Origin: an uncultured Mucilaginibacter sp.
GTDB taxonomy: Bacteria > Bacteroidota > Bacteroidia > Sphingobacteriales > Sphingobacteriaceae
Assembly (NCBI RefSeq): GCF_937859865.1
Contig: NZ_CALMAT010000174.1
Coordinates: 1-56,909, forward strand
Direction of reading: 5' to 3'
DNA: 56,909 nt
The stretch's first letter is position 1. Every line of letters starts with the position of its first letter. A model generated the notes under the pieces. It was given only the letters and a program-made list of their open reading frames with translations, had not been told where the DNA came from and made no database searches. Positions 16,892-24,470 of the stretch are shown one piece after another. Both the position numbers and the translations under genes were made by a program.

Positions 16892-18802
16892 TCAGTTCAT
16901 CGGCAAATTGAAAAAGAAAGTTGAACCTTTTTCAGGTTTGCTTTCTACCCAAATTTTGCCTTGGTGCCTTTCTATAATTTCGGCACTTAAATAAAGCCCG
17001 ATGCCAAAGCCTGAAATATGCTGCGTGTTTTTTGTTTTTACACGGTAATAGCGTTCAAACAATCTTTCTGCATCGCTGGCTTTGATACCGATGCCTTGGT
17101 CTTTTACGCCAACTTGTACACAATTATCTATCACCTCGCAAAACACTTCAATTTCTTTTTCGGGAGGCGAATACTTGGTTGCGTTGCTTAATAAATTGCT
17201 TATAACGGAATGAATCTTATCGCGGTCGGCCTGCACAAAAGTTGGGTTGCAGAGAACAAAATGAATAGAACGATCTGGATTGGAGATCAATGTTTCTTTT
17301 ATGGCTTCGGTAAGTAAATCTTGCAGATTGAACAACTGCTTTTCCAAGTGTATCTTGCCCGATTCCAGGCGCGAGATATTTAAAAAACCATTGATCATGG
17401 TACCCATCTTTTTTACCTGCCGCTCTGCCTTATCCAAAGCAGAAGCCGTAAAACTGTCCCCGCTTTTTCTGGCTTTTCCATGCAACATTTGCACATAAGC
17501 GCTAAGCGAAGTAAGTGGCGTTTTCAGCTCATGGCTTACCATGCCTATAAAATCGTTCTTTCGCTGTTCGTCTTCTTTTTGACTTGTGATTTCTAAAACC
17601 GACCCTATAAACCTTACCGGTTCGTCTTTTTCGTTAAAAAACACTTTGCCCTTGGCCCGTACCCAGCGTAGTTTTTTATCCTCTGTGCCAATGGTTCGGT
17701 ATTCTACATCATAATCGCCGATACTGGTTGCTTTGTTAAGCAGTTCCGAAATTATCTTGCTGATTCTTTCCCGGTCTTCTTCATGCAGGCCAGGCAAAAA
17801 GTCTTTTTCGTAGCTCACATTTTTGTTATGGGAAATGCCAAAAAGTTCGCGGCAGCGCTCGTCCCATTCCATCGTTCCATTAACTAAATCCATATCAAAT
17901 GTGCCTAAAGCCGCCGCCTGCTTTGATAAACGCACCTGTTCGTAAGCGCTTTGCAATTCATTTCGTGCAAGTACTTGGTTGGTAACATCAATTGCTACAA
18001 TCATGATGGCAAACACATGGCCGTCCGCATCTTTCATTGGCTCGTACACAAAATCTATGTGTACAATTTCTTCCCTGCCATTTCTGACCAGCACAATTTC
18101 ATGCTCTTTGGCATGGTAAGTTTTACCTGTTTTAAATACCTCGTTTGTAACCGGTTCGTAAATTGCGGCAGCTTCGGCAAGCACTTCCCAATAAGGCTTT
18201 GCCTTAAACTGGTCCCGGGTTTTGCCAACCAGCGTCAAAAAACAATCGTTTATTTCCTCTGCAAATGCCGGTTCGCCTTTCAAAATACACATCCCAAACG
18301 GTGCTTGCCTCACCATGTTTTGTATATTTTGCTCGCTGGCTTTCAACAGGTTTTGTGCGCGCTCCTTTTCGGCAGTTTCTAAAACTTGCGCGGTAATGTT
18401 ATTGGTGGTGTTGATGATAAATTGTACATTTCCCGCTTTATCCAAAATTGGCTCGTTAAGGTTTGACCAATACTGGGTTTCTAACTTGCCCGAACTTGGA
18501 ACAAAGATTTCATATTTAAAAACAGGCAGCTTATCCTCGGCCTTATGATTGATTACCCGGTTGAAGGAACTAAAAACGCTAAACTTTTCTGAAGAGTCTG
18601 CTCCGCTGCCCGGAAACACTTCGAACAAGCTTTTGCCCAATAATTCATTTCGCTGCTTGTGCACCAAATCAAGATATTTGTTGCCCACGGCCAGAATGGT
18701 AAAATGCGGAGGATCGGCTTTAATAATGAGAGAGTTCGCAGATTTTATAAAAAATAATTGAAAGGCTTCGCTTGTATAAAACTCGTCGTTTGGGTTGTTC
18801 AC
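16892..18802 (-). CDS. Cytosolic multi-PAS sensor histidine kinase
   Basis: A 636-residue kinase with no membrane segment. Three PAS-type regions are seen: about 15-135, 160-285 (with a PAC-like segment EIVHIDFVYEPMKDADGH), and 295-410 (RCRELFGISHN, then RWVRAKGKVFFNEKDEPVRFIGS). The HisKA dimerisation domain has the phospho-acceptor His in GMVSHELKTPLTSL near residue 427. The HATPase domain has the N box (HSVISNLLSNATKYS), the G1 box (VKDQGIGI) and the G2 region (SGFGIGLYLSAEII). It is complete and likely autophosphorylates in response to a cytosolic or diffusible signal. No response regulator is adjacent, so its partner is unknown. Confidence 0.93.
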   Translation of the reverse strand: MNNPNDEFYTSEAFQLFFIKSANSLIIKADPPHFTILAVGNKYLDLVHKQRNELLGKSLFEVFPGSGADSSEKFSVFSSFNRVINHKAEDKLPVFKYEIFVPSSGKLETQYWSNLNEPILDKAGNVQFIINTTNNITAQVLETAEKERAQNLLKASEQNIQNMVRQAPFGMCILKGEPAFAEEINDCFLTLVGKTRDQFKAKPYWEVLAEAAAIYEPVTNEVFKTGKTYHAKEHEIVLVRNGREEIVHIDFVYEPMKDADGHVFAIMIVAIDVTNQVLARNELQSAYEQVRLSKQAAALGTFDMDLVNGTMEWDERCRELFGISHNKNVSYEKDFLPGLHEEDRERISKIISELLNKATSIGDYDVEYRTIGTEDKKLRWVRAKGKVFFNEKDEPVRFIGSVLEITSQKEDEQRKNDFIGMVSHELKTPLTSLSAYVQMLHGKARKSGDSFTASALDKAERQVKKMGTMINGFLNISRLESGKIHLEKQLFNLQDLLTEAIKETLISNPDRSIHFVLCNPTFVQADRDKIHSVISNLLSNATKYSPPEKEIEVFCEVIDNCVQVGVKDQGIGIKASDAERLFERYYRVKTKNTQHISGFGIGLYLSAEIIERHQGKIWVESKPEKGSTFFFNLPMN

Positions 18803-18945
18803 TTATTTAAAGGTCAAATTTTAATAAAAAATCAGCTTGTAGCAAAGCTTCACATACCGGATTAAGCTTTACTCTGTAGGTAAAAACGAAACAGCAAAAA
18901 GCATATTTTTTTGTAAAAATACAATGTTTAAAGTTTTTTGCCGGA

Positions 18946-18957
18946 TACAAGAAGCAT
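18946..18957 (-). repeat. Degenerate dispersed core motif
   Basis: TACAAGAAGCAT differs from the type A core by one base. Its tail (GCCGGATA) still resembles other copies. It forms an everted pair with 19097. Confidence 0.6.
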
Positions 18958-19096
18958 TACGATTATTTTTTTGTTCGGTTTCCTTTTGTTTGATTTTAGT
19001 TGATCAAACTAAGCCAAAAGAAACAGTATTTTAAATGATGTTTTTTCTCAACATAAAAATGAAACGCATCCTGTTGATTTAATTGTATTTTCACCG

Positions 19097-19122
19097 ATGC
19101 TTCTTTTACCACCTAAAAATCA
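19097..19122 (+). repeat. Dispersed core motif upstream of YjbQ
   Basis: ATGCTTCTTTTACCACCTAA followed by AAATC, ending 13 bp before the YjbQ start codon, where it lies in or next to the ribosome-binding region. Confidence 0.75.
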
Positions 19123-19134
19123 ATAAAAGGCCAA

Positions 19135-19557
19135 ATGAAAATTTACCAGCAACCGTTGCAACTGAAAGCCAAGCCAAGAGGTTTCCATTTGATAACAACA
19201 GAAGTTACACAAGCGTTTCCGGAGATCAGGGAAATTAAAACGGGCATTTGCCAGGTTTTTATCCAGCATACTTCTGCATCTTTAACCATCAACGAAAACG
19301 CAGACCCAACGGTACGTAAAGATTTTGAAATGTATTTTAACAAAGCCGTGCCCGAAAATGACCCCAATTATTTGCATGATGAAGAAGGCGCAGACGATAT
19401 GCCGGCACACTTAAAAGCAGCCATGCTGGGCAGTTCAGTTATGATTCCGATTAGAAACGGCCGTTTTGCTTTGGGCACTTGGCAAGGAATTTACCTGTGC
19501 GAACACCGCAATTATGGCGGACAAAGAAATTTGTTATTAACCGCTTGGGGAGAATGA
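19135..19557 (+). CDS. YjbQ/UPF0047 family protein
   Basis: A 140-residue protein of the YjbQ family, annotated from genetics in other bacteria as a secondary thiamine-phosphate synthase; the physiological role is unclear. Family motifs are ICQVFIQHTSASLTINENAD near 38-57, a conserved DDMPAHLKAAMLGSSVMIPI near 86-105, and WQGIYLCEHR near 118-127. His and Glu residues in these motifs form the proposed active site. Full length, no signal peptide, monocistronic. Confidence 0.92.
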   Translation: MKIYQQPLQLKAKPRGFHLITTEVTQAFPEIREIKTGICQVFIQHTSASLTINENADPTVRKDFEMYFNKAVPENDPNYLHDEEGADDMPAHLKAAMLGSSVMIPIRNGRFALGTWQGIYLCEHRNYGGQRNLLLTAWGE

Positions 19558-19649
19558 GGATTTTGAGGTAAGAGGTATCAGGTTTGAGGTGCGAGGTCCA
19601 GCATGACGAACTTTGGCGATGGACTATGAACCATGATCCATTAACTTTT

Positions 19650-20033
19650 TCACAAAACCAACTGTTCGTGCAGCTTTAGCAACGTTTCTTTCGGATCGGT
19701 GCACAAGCCCGGATGCACTTTTGAAGACTGGATAATGGTGCTGCGTGTTGCCGTTAGCCAGCGGAAGCGTGAAGCGTGATCCAATTTACTAATCGTCCCA
19801 AAATCAAAATTGCCGTGGCAAATGTTTTCAAAGGCGAAAAGGTTTGCTTTCAGTTCGCCTAAATTTATACCGGTAAAAACAGCATTTAAACGGTTTTCAT
19901 TTACAGTAATTTTGGTTTGAAGGAATTTAAGTTTCGGACAATACAAAACCACGCCCACATTTAAAAACTCTTCCCGTTCTACCCTCGGCACAACACGAAT
20001 GACGGCATACTCAAATAAGTATCTCTCTGGCAT
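19650..20033 (-). CDS. DUF3037 family protein
   Basis: A 127-residue protein of the DUF3037 family, of unknown function. The signature is the start YEYAVIRVVPRVEREEF-like segment (here FEYAVIRVVPRVEREEFLNVGV), then FGTISKLDHASRFRWLTATRSTIIQ and HPGLCTDP. It overlaps the 3' end of the HipA-like kinase gene by 23 bp, so the two are translated together. DUF3037 and HipA-like proteins are neighbours in many genomes, implying a joint function, perhaps regulation of the kinase. Confidence 0.88.
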   Translation of the reverse strand: MPERYLFEYAVIRVVPRVEREEFLNVGVVLYCPKLKFLQTKITVNENRLNAVFTGINLGELKANLFAFENICHGNFDFGTISKLDHASRFRWLTATRSTIIQSSKVHPGLCTDPKETLLKLHEQLVL

Positions 20034-20802
20034 GTTGGGCTTCTTTTACAAAAATTTCGGATGCGGCCACTCTTGTGGTTAAAAATTGGGTGTAAACCTG
20101 TCGCATTTCTTCGGCTGATCCGGCTTCCTGCGTTAACCAGCTTTCTGGTATCAGCGATACGATGGCTTCGATTTTTTCTTTTGTTAAGATGGACCGAAAT
20201 TCCGCATCAACCTCTTCCAGTTCGGCAGCATAAGGCAGCAAAACATGGTCTTTAACCTGCACAAAAGGCCGCCGCGCCTGTTCCTCCCAGTTTTGCCAGG
20301 AATGATGAAAGTACAAAGCCGCACCATGGTCAATCAGCCATAACTCTTTGTGCCACAGTAACATGTTGGTATTTCGGGGCGTACGGTCAACATTGGTAAT
20401 CAGGCAATCCAGCCAAACAATCTGAGAAGCCAGTTTTGGGGCGATAACGGTTACGGCCGGATCAAAAGTAATGGCACCGGAGAGGTAATGCAAAGCCAGG
20501 TTCAGGCCAACACTTGCTTTAAGCAAATCCTGTATTTCTTCGTCCGGTTCTGCCCTTCCGAAGGCAACATCCAAATCGGCAAAAACAATCTCCGGGACTT
20601 TTAAACCCAATGTACGCGCAATTTCGCCGCCAATCAGTTCGGCAATCAAAGCTTTTACGCCTTGCCCTGCACCACAAAATTTAAGTACATATAAAAACCC
20701 GTCGTCCGCTTCGGCAATGGCCGGTAAAGAACCGCCTTCGCGCAATGGCATAACATAGCGGACAACATTTACAGTTCTTGGTTGCGGTTGGCTTTCGTTC
20801 AT
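20011..20802 (-). CDS. HipA-like family kinase
   Basis: A 263-residue protein with the HipA-like kinase fold but shorter than HipA toxin itself (about 440 residues), lacking the N-terminal HipA_N region. The catalytic loop appears as DCLITNVDRTPRNTNML near 131-147 with Asp and Asn, and the metal-binding DFG equivalent as LWLIDHGAAL near 154-163. GGSLPAIAEADDGFLYVLKFCG gives the nucleotide-binding strand with Lys in place (about 42). It may phosphorylate an unknown protein or small molecule. It overlaps the DUF3037 gene by 23 bp. No HipB-like repressor is adjacent, so a classical toxin-antitoxin pair is not shown. Confidence 0.85.
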   Translation of the reverse strand: MNESQPQPRTVNVVRYVMPLREGGSLPAIAEADDGFLYVLKFCGAGQGVKALIAELIGGEIARTLGLKVPEIVFADLDVAFGRAEPDEEIQDLLKASVGLNLALHYLSGAITFDPAVTVIAPKLASQIVWLDCLITNVDRTPRNTNMLLWHKELWLIDHGAALYFHHSWQNWEEQARRPFVQVKDHVLLPYAAELEEVDAEFRSILTKEKIEAIVSLIPESWLTQEAGSAEEMRQVYTQFLTTRVAASEIFVKEAQHAREILI

Positions 20803-20897
20803 TTAACCGGTATTTTATCAAATACTTTTACGCAAAGCAGCGATTGTATTTAGCCGGAAATTTAAACCAAATTTATGAGAAACGGTAAGCTGACCAG

Positions 20898-20941
20898 ATG
20901 CTGTTTTTACCACACTAAATTTATGTTGATAAAAGAAGCAT
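20898..20941. repeat. Overlapping inverted pair of mixed-type cores
   Basis: ATGCTGTTTTTACCACACTA at 20898 faces the complement of ATGCTTCTTTTA ending at 20941; the two share one AT-rich centre (TAAATTTA). The left half mixes the A-type ATGC start with the B-type TGTTTTTA. It ends four bases before the stop codon of the next gene. Confidence 0.75.
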
Positions 20942-20945
20942 CCGC

Positions 20946-21638
20946 TTATTCTGTTACCGCTTCCGTCCAGTTATGGTCGCCGCATTTGGGGCATTTTGTG
21001 TTTTGATCAAAAGGGTTTTTTTTAAGGGTCCCGCAGGTTTGGCAAACTTTCAATTCTTGTGATTTTTTTAAACTCGCATTAAATTCTTTATCCCAATGCG
21101 GCAAAATTGACAGTCCCGGTTTTGCGTTTTCTTCCTGTATCAACGTAAAAGAACCGCCCGCTTCCATATAAAACCGTTTTACACTGCCCAATTGTTTGAT
21201 ACTGTTGGCACGAAGCTGGGCAACAAGCCGCTCGCGCGAGATGCGGGCTTTTTTCATCGTGCCCAGGTCCAACACAGAATCTTTAACCAGCGTACTTATA
21301 TTTCCCTGAGAAAATTCTTCAAAATCCTGGTTTTTAAATGACCGTGCTGCAACCCACCGTGCTACAAACACTACAATAACGGCAATAATTACGGCAGGAA
21401 TTATCCCTCTGTCAGGAGATTGAAGCGGGACACCAATTGCGGCTGCAAGCGAAACCATAGCGGCCAAATCATTACGGCTTAGTTGCGATGACATCCGTTT
21501 GCCCATCATCCGAATTGCAACCAGCAATAATAAATAAAACACTGCCGCCCTGATGACCAGTTCTAAATAAAAACTTGCAGGCACTTCGCCTACCAATATC
21601 CTAAACCAATCCTGTAAATGTATTTCGTTCGGTTTCAT
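20946..21638 (-). CDS. YetF/DUF421 membrane protein with zinc ribbon (copy 1)
   Basis: A 230-residue protein of the YetF/DUF421 family. Three N-terminal membrane helices (about 20-110: VFYLLLLVAIRMMGKRMSSQLS, MVSLAAAIGVPLQ, VIIAVIVVFVARWVA) precede the cytosolic DUF421 domain (VKDSVLDLGTMKKARISRERLVAQLR, near 120-185). An added C-terminal zinc ribbon has CQTCG near 197-201 and CPKCG near 216-220. The ribbon is not usual in Bacillus YetF. The family is of unknown or stress-related role. The gene follows its paralogue by six bases, forming a tandem. Confidence 0.87.
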   Translation of the reverse strand: MKPNEIHLQDWFRILVGEVPASFYLELVIRAAVFYLLLLVAIRMMGKRMSSQLSRNDLAAMVSLAAAIGVPLQSPDRGIIPAVIIAVIVVFVARWVAARSFKNQDFEEFSQGNISTLVKDSVLDLGTMKKARISRERLVAQLRANSIKQLGSVKRFYMEAGGSFTLIQEENAKPGLSILPHWDKEFNASLKKSQELKVCQTCGTLKKNPFDQNTKCPKCGDHNWTEAVTE

Positions 21639-21644
21639 TTTTGC

Positions 21645-22349
21645 TTAGTTTATGGCATTTATCCACTCATCCTGCCCACAATTTTTACAAGGCGCGCCTG
21701 CGTTTTCAGGTTTTATAAAACCGCAATTAATGCAAGCTATTAATTCAATAGGTTGTGGCGGTTTTGTAAAAGCCTGTTCTTTGGTTTTTATAATTTCCTG
21801 GTCATCCGGAGGAAGGATAGACAATCCCGGCTTCGGTTCTTTGGATTGAAAGATGCTGAACTCGCCGCAAGCTTCCAGATAAACACGGTCTACTATGCCG
21901 AGGTTAAAAACGTTTTCCTGCCTTAGTTCTGCAAAAAGCTGTTGGTGCGAAATTCTTACTTTCTTCATTTCGTCCAGTTGCAAAATGCCGTCTTTTACCA
22001 GCATGCTTGCTTTTCCCTGCGTTAAATCTTCTATTTTGCCGTTCACAAAACCCAGCCAACTAATACCGCGCTGAAAAAAAGCGATACAAAGCAACAGTAA
22101 CGCACCTTGCAAAAGCCCGCGGTCTGGTACTTGCATCGGTACAGAAACAATAGCCCCGATGGTAAGCATAACGGCCATTTCCATAATGGTTAACTGTCCG
22201 CTCATGCGTTTCCCTAATGTGCGTACAATAAAAAGCAACGCAATGTAGATGATGAGGGTTCGGATAAAAACCTCTATCATAAACTCCGGGGGCGCCAAGC
22301 CGAACAAGATGCGTTTCAAATCCGCAAAGTGGATTTCTTCTTTTTTCAT
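21645..22349 (-). CDS. YetF/DUF421 membrane protein with zinc ribbon (copy 2)
   Basis: A 234-residue paralogue of the following gene, with the same plan: membrane helices at about 25-110 (IYIALLFIVRTLGKRMSGQL), the conserved DUF421 block (LTQGKASMLVKDGILQLDEM, then KKVRISHQQLFAELRQ), YLEACGEFSI, and a C-terminal zinc ribbon CINCG near 203-207 and CKNCG near 219-223. Six bases separate the two genes, consistent with one transcript and perhaps a heteromer. Upstream lies a small conserved gene (22388-22642) on the same strand, divided from it by a B-type core motif. Confidence 0.87.
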   Translation of the reverse strand: MKKEEIHFADLKRILFGLAPPEFMIEVFIRTLIIYIALLFIVRTLGKRMSGQLTIMEMAVMLTIGAIVSVPMQVPDRGLLQGALLLLCIAFFQRGISWLGFVNGKIEDLTQGKASMLVKDGILQLDEMKKVRISHQQLFAELRQENVFNLGIVDRVYLEACGEFSIFQSKEPKPGLSILPPDDQEIIKTKEQAFTKPPQPIELIACINCGFIKPENAGAPCKNCGQDEWINAIN

Positions 22350-22372
22350 AAATGTTGCTTAATTTATACCGG

Positions 22373-22384
22373 TAAAAACAGTAT
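22373..22384 (-). repeat. Dispersed core motif, type B, single copy
   Basis: TAAAAACAGTAT preceded by TTAATTTATACCGG, the extended tail. It fills most of the 38-bp gap between the DUF421 gene start and the stop of the small upstream gene. Confidence 0.75.
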
Positions 22385-22387
22385 CCG

Positions 22388-22642
22388 TTATTGCGTGGCT
22401 TTGCCTTTATTGTCCCAATGGTCTTTAACTACTTCGCCGTTTTCGCCAAATTTTAGCCTGCGTGCGTAGCGTTCGCCTTTTATTTTGCCATCTTCGTCTT
22501 TTTGCCCCATAAACAACAATATTGGCCTGCCGGCTTCGTCTGTTTTAAAAGCCAAGTCATAGCGTTTGAACTTTGTTTCGACCATGCTGTTCGGGTCGTA
22601 GGTTTTATTTAATATTTTAAGGATTTCTACGCCTAATTCCAT
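22388..22642 (-). CDS. Small conserved hypothetical protein
   Basis: An 84-residue, charged, soluble protein (MELGVEILKILNKTYDPNSM start, then KFKRYDLAFKTDEAGRPILLFMG and GERYARRLKFGENGEVVKDHW). I do not recognise a named family. The regular strand-forming sequence and good spacing support a real gene. It is first in a probable three-gene unit with the two DUF421 genes. Confidence 0.65.
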   Translation of the reverse strand: MELGVEILKILNKTYDPNSMVETKFKRYDLAFKTDEAGRPILLFMGQKDEDGKIKGERYARRLKFGENGEVVKDHWDNKGKATQ

Positions 22643-22806
22643 TTTTACCGATGATAAGTTTGATGACAGGGAAAGCAGCTTATGGCAAACAGGACCGGAA
22701 TTTTATTTTTAAACATTAACTTATTAAAGATCAAGCCGGACGAATGTTTTTAACTTCTTACAAAATTTATGTAACAGTTTAGTTTCGAAAAAAACCAACA
22801 TAAAAA

Positions 22807-22832
22807 AAACGCTGCTAAGTTTTAGCAGCGTT
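22807..22832. terminator. Hairpin terminator
   Basis: AAACGCTGCTAA and TTAGCAGCGTTT form a 12-bp stem around a short loop, with A residues before it; on the minus strand a T run follows, so it fits termination of the SSB-like gene. Confidence 0.8.
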
Positions 22833-22849
22833 TAGATCAAATTTGCCTG

Positions 22850-22876
22850 ATACTTCTTTTACAGGTATATTTTTGG
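22850..22876 (+). repeat. Dispersed core motif, mixed type
   Basis: ATACTTCTTTTACAGGTATA followed by TTTTTGG: ATAC as in type B but CTTCTTTTA as in type A. Single copy downstream of the SSB-like gene. Confidence 0.7.
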
Positions 22877-22967
22877 TGGTTTTTGATTTTTAATATTGAA
22901 CAAACTGTTTTCAATTAGCCCAACATCAAAATCGCATTCAACCTGATTACAAAATTTGTACGGATAT

Positions 22968-23324
22968 TTAAACTTCTTGCAATACAGGAACAGCATTTAA
23001 AACCTGAAACTTGACAACAATTATTTCGAGCTTGTATTTTTTGATTTGCTGTTCATCATAAAAACTGCGTGTTTGTATTTTGCCTTCAATGTACAATAAA
23101 TGCCCTTTTTGCAACAGTTCGGTTCCTGAAGCGGCAACTTCTTTCGGAATTTTAATATTGTGCCATTCAATCAGTTCTACATTATCGCCATTTTTTTTGA
23201 TGGTTTCGTTGGTTACCAACGGAAAACATAAAACTTCTTTTTGGTCTGTAAAGTTGTGCAAACGGGGTTCTTTGCCAATATGCCCTACAAGGAATACCTT
23301 GTTTATACCTGAATTTGTAAACAT
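22968..23324 (-). CDS. ssb: Single-stranded DNA-binding protein (short SSB)
   Basis: A 118-residue OB-fold protein of the SSB family. The family start is INKVFLVGHIGKEPRL, then VLCFPLVTNETIKK, EWHNIKIPKEVAAS and LLQKGHLLYIEGKIQTRSF with the usual aromatic contacts. It lacks the long disordered tail and the acidic C-terminal tip of housekeeping SSB, so it is likely an accessory SSB rather than the replicative one. It is monocistronic and terminated by the hairpin at 22807-22832. Confidence 0.88.
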   Translation of the reverse strand: MFTNSGINKVFLVGHIGKEPRLHNFTDQKEVLCFPLVTNETIKKNGDNVELIEWHNIKIPKEVAASGTELLQKGHLLYIEGKIQTRSFYDEQQIKKYKLEIIVVKFQVLNAVPVLQEV

Positions 23325-23413
23325 AGCGTGCTGGTTTATATTTGTAATTATCTGGAATGTGCTTTTATCTGAACTGTATTCAATTTTAAAGGCAATTATT
23401 AGTTTTACAATGA

Positions 23414-23423
23414 GTATTAATAC
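23414..23423. promoter_or_regulatory. GTATTAATAC palindrome (site 1)
   Basis: AGTATTAATACT at 23413-23424 overlaps the stop codon of the frameshifted response regulator and lies about 90 bp upstream of the SSB-like gene. The same 10-bp palindrome recurs at 24175, 24409 and 24439. Confidence 0.45.
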
Positions 23424-23817
23424 TAATTTATGCTTGCATTAATACCTAATTTTGGTTGCACGGTTACCAGTTCTGTTACTTTATCTATCAGTTCTGACAA
23501 ATCAAAAGGTTTGGAAATAAAAGCGTTACAACCATAAAAACCTAAAGACTGCAAGACTTTGGGGTAAGCCGAAAAGATGATGACCGGCAAATTTTTGGTG
23601 ATGGAACAGTTTTTAACATTGCTGCAAAGTTCGCCGCCGTTTACGTCATTAATATGTAATCTAAGATCAGCAAATTGGGTTTGCACTTTTTGATCAAATC
23701 TAAAATGTCATCTGTACTGTCGTAAGTGTTTATATCAAAAGCTTCGTAGTTTAGAGCTTCCTGCATTACGTCCAAAATCCGCTGATCGTTATCGAGTACC
23801 AGTACTTTTTTTAGCAT
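23423..23817 (-). pseudogene. Response regulator receiver domain with frameshift
   Basis: From ATG 23817 the frame reads MLKKVLVLDNDQRILDVMQE and KPNLLILDY, the receiver fold up to the phospho-acceptor Asp, then terminates. In another frame the homology resumes as INDVNGGELC and continues NLPVIIFSAYPKVL (Ser/Thr switch region) and CNAFISKPFDLSELIDKVTE with the conserved Lys. A single missing base right after the LDY motif explains it. Corrected, this is a 130-residue stand-alone receiver. It is either a decaying gene or a sequence error. Confidence 0.8.
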
Positions 23818-23821
23818 AAAA

Positions 23822-24124
23822 TTATTGTAAAGCGGTTGAAAGATTAGAAAGATTTTTGAAATTTTTTAAATCCCGCGCATTAAGTTCTACTAAAATTTTT
23901 GTGTTGGCCTTATCCGAAACCCTTTGAAAAGGCTGATAAAAAATGCTGCAATAGGCGCTAAAAGGCTTGGGCAGTTTTTGCAGCAAAGGGTGCTTTTTTA
24001 CAGGTTTTAAAGTGATGCCTACATAAGCATCGTCTTGGTCTATACAAGTAGTTTGAGATAAAAAGAACTTATAACCTTTCTTTATCAAATAACCAAGTAA
24101 ACGTGGGGTCAGTAACGTTTTCAT
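23822..24124 (-). CDS. Hypothetical protein, 100 residues
   Basis: A small basic protein (start MKTLLTPRLLGYLIKKGYKF, centre YVGITLKPVKKHPLLQKL, end RDLKNFKNLSNLSTALQ). No recognised family. It ends four bases upstream of the frameshifted receiver start, so the two are probably one operon, and the GTATTAATAC site at 24175 lies about 50 bp before it. Confidence 0.5.
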   Translation of the reverse strand: MKTLLTPRLLGYLIKKGYKFFLSQTTCIDQDDAYVGITLKPVKKHPLLQKLPKPFSAYCSIFYQPFQRVSDKANTKILVELNARDLKNFKNLSNLSTALQ

Positions 24125-24174
24125 AGTTTAATAATTAATGTTTCAAAGGTCTTTAAAAGATTTTTAACTATAAA

Positions 24175-24184
24175 GTATTAATAC
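24175..24184. promoter_or_regulatory. GTATTAATAC palindrome (site 2)
   Basis: Embedded in AGTATTAATACT at 24174-24185, about 50 bp upstream of the small gene that starts at 24124: a position suited to an operator. Confidence 0.45.
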
Positions 24185-24406
24185 TGTGAATTGGCTCGGA
24201 TAAGTACCCGTTTTAAAAATAAATGCAAGGCTGATGCGAAAAACAAAGGCCTGATTGGAAACTTTAGAAGAGAAAAACTTTAAATATTTATAAGGTTTAT
24301 TTCAACTTAAAAACAAAACCTGGCTTGTAACAGCAAAAACAGGTTTCTGCTTAATCTAAAATTGTATCTGAAAAGAACAAGATTGAAAATTGAAATATAT
24401 AATAAA

Positions 24407-24450
24407 TTGTATTAATACTTGTAAACAGGCGGATGCAAGTATTAATACAA
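24407..24450. promoter_or_regulatory. 15-bp inverted repeat made of two GTATTAATAC sites
   Basis: TTGTATTAATACTTG (24407-24421) and CAAGTATTAATACAA (24436-24450) are perfect inverted copies 14 bp apart; each arm contains the palindrome itself. It lies 20 bp downstream of the NarL-type regulator stop on the minus strand and could be a double operator or a terminator-like hairpin. Confidence 0.55.
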
Positions 24451-24470
24451 AAAACGTTTAGAAATGGTAT

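Larger units (their letters stand above)
18803..19134. other. Intergenic region with everted core pair
   Basis: 331 bp between the divergent kinase and YjbQ genes. It holds a degenerate minus-strand core TACAAGAAGCAT at 18946-18957 and a plus-strand core ATGCTTCTTTTACCACCTAA at 19097. Between them is a B-like AAACAGTATTTTAAATG near 19021. No small gene is seen. Confidence 0.6.
22643..22967. other. Intergenic region with terminator and core motif
   Basis: 325 bp. It has a strong hairpin at 22807-22832 and a type A/B-mixed core ATACTTCTTTTACAGGTATA at 22850. No gene is seen. Confidence 0.6.
24125..24470. other. Intergenic region with operator-like palindromes
   Basis: 345 bp, very AT-rich, between two minus-strand units. 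It holds GTATTAATAC palindromes at 24175, 24409 and 24439, the last two being arms of a larger 15-bp inverted repeat. No gene is seen. No dispersed core motif lies here. Confidence 0.6.

Noticed and set aside
17290-17301. Core-like ATGTTTCTTTTATGGC in the histidine kinase
   Set aside because: 11 of 12 bases match but no tail; kept only as a possible weak copy.
17951-18382. 143-codon frame opposite the histidine kinase
   Set aside because: Antisense of PAS domains; Cys- and Phe-rich translation typical of a shadow frame.
20037-20060. Core-like GGCTTCTTTTACAAAAATTT in the HipA-like gene
   Set aside because: Tail-like sequence follows, but the AT of the core is replaced; too weak to list as a feature.
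20011-20802. Classical hipBA toxin-antitoxin system
   Set aside because: The kinase lacks the HipA N-terminal region and there is no HipB-type HTH gene next to it.
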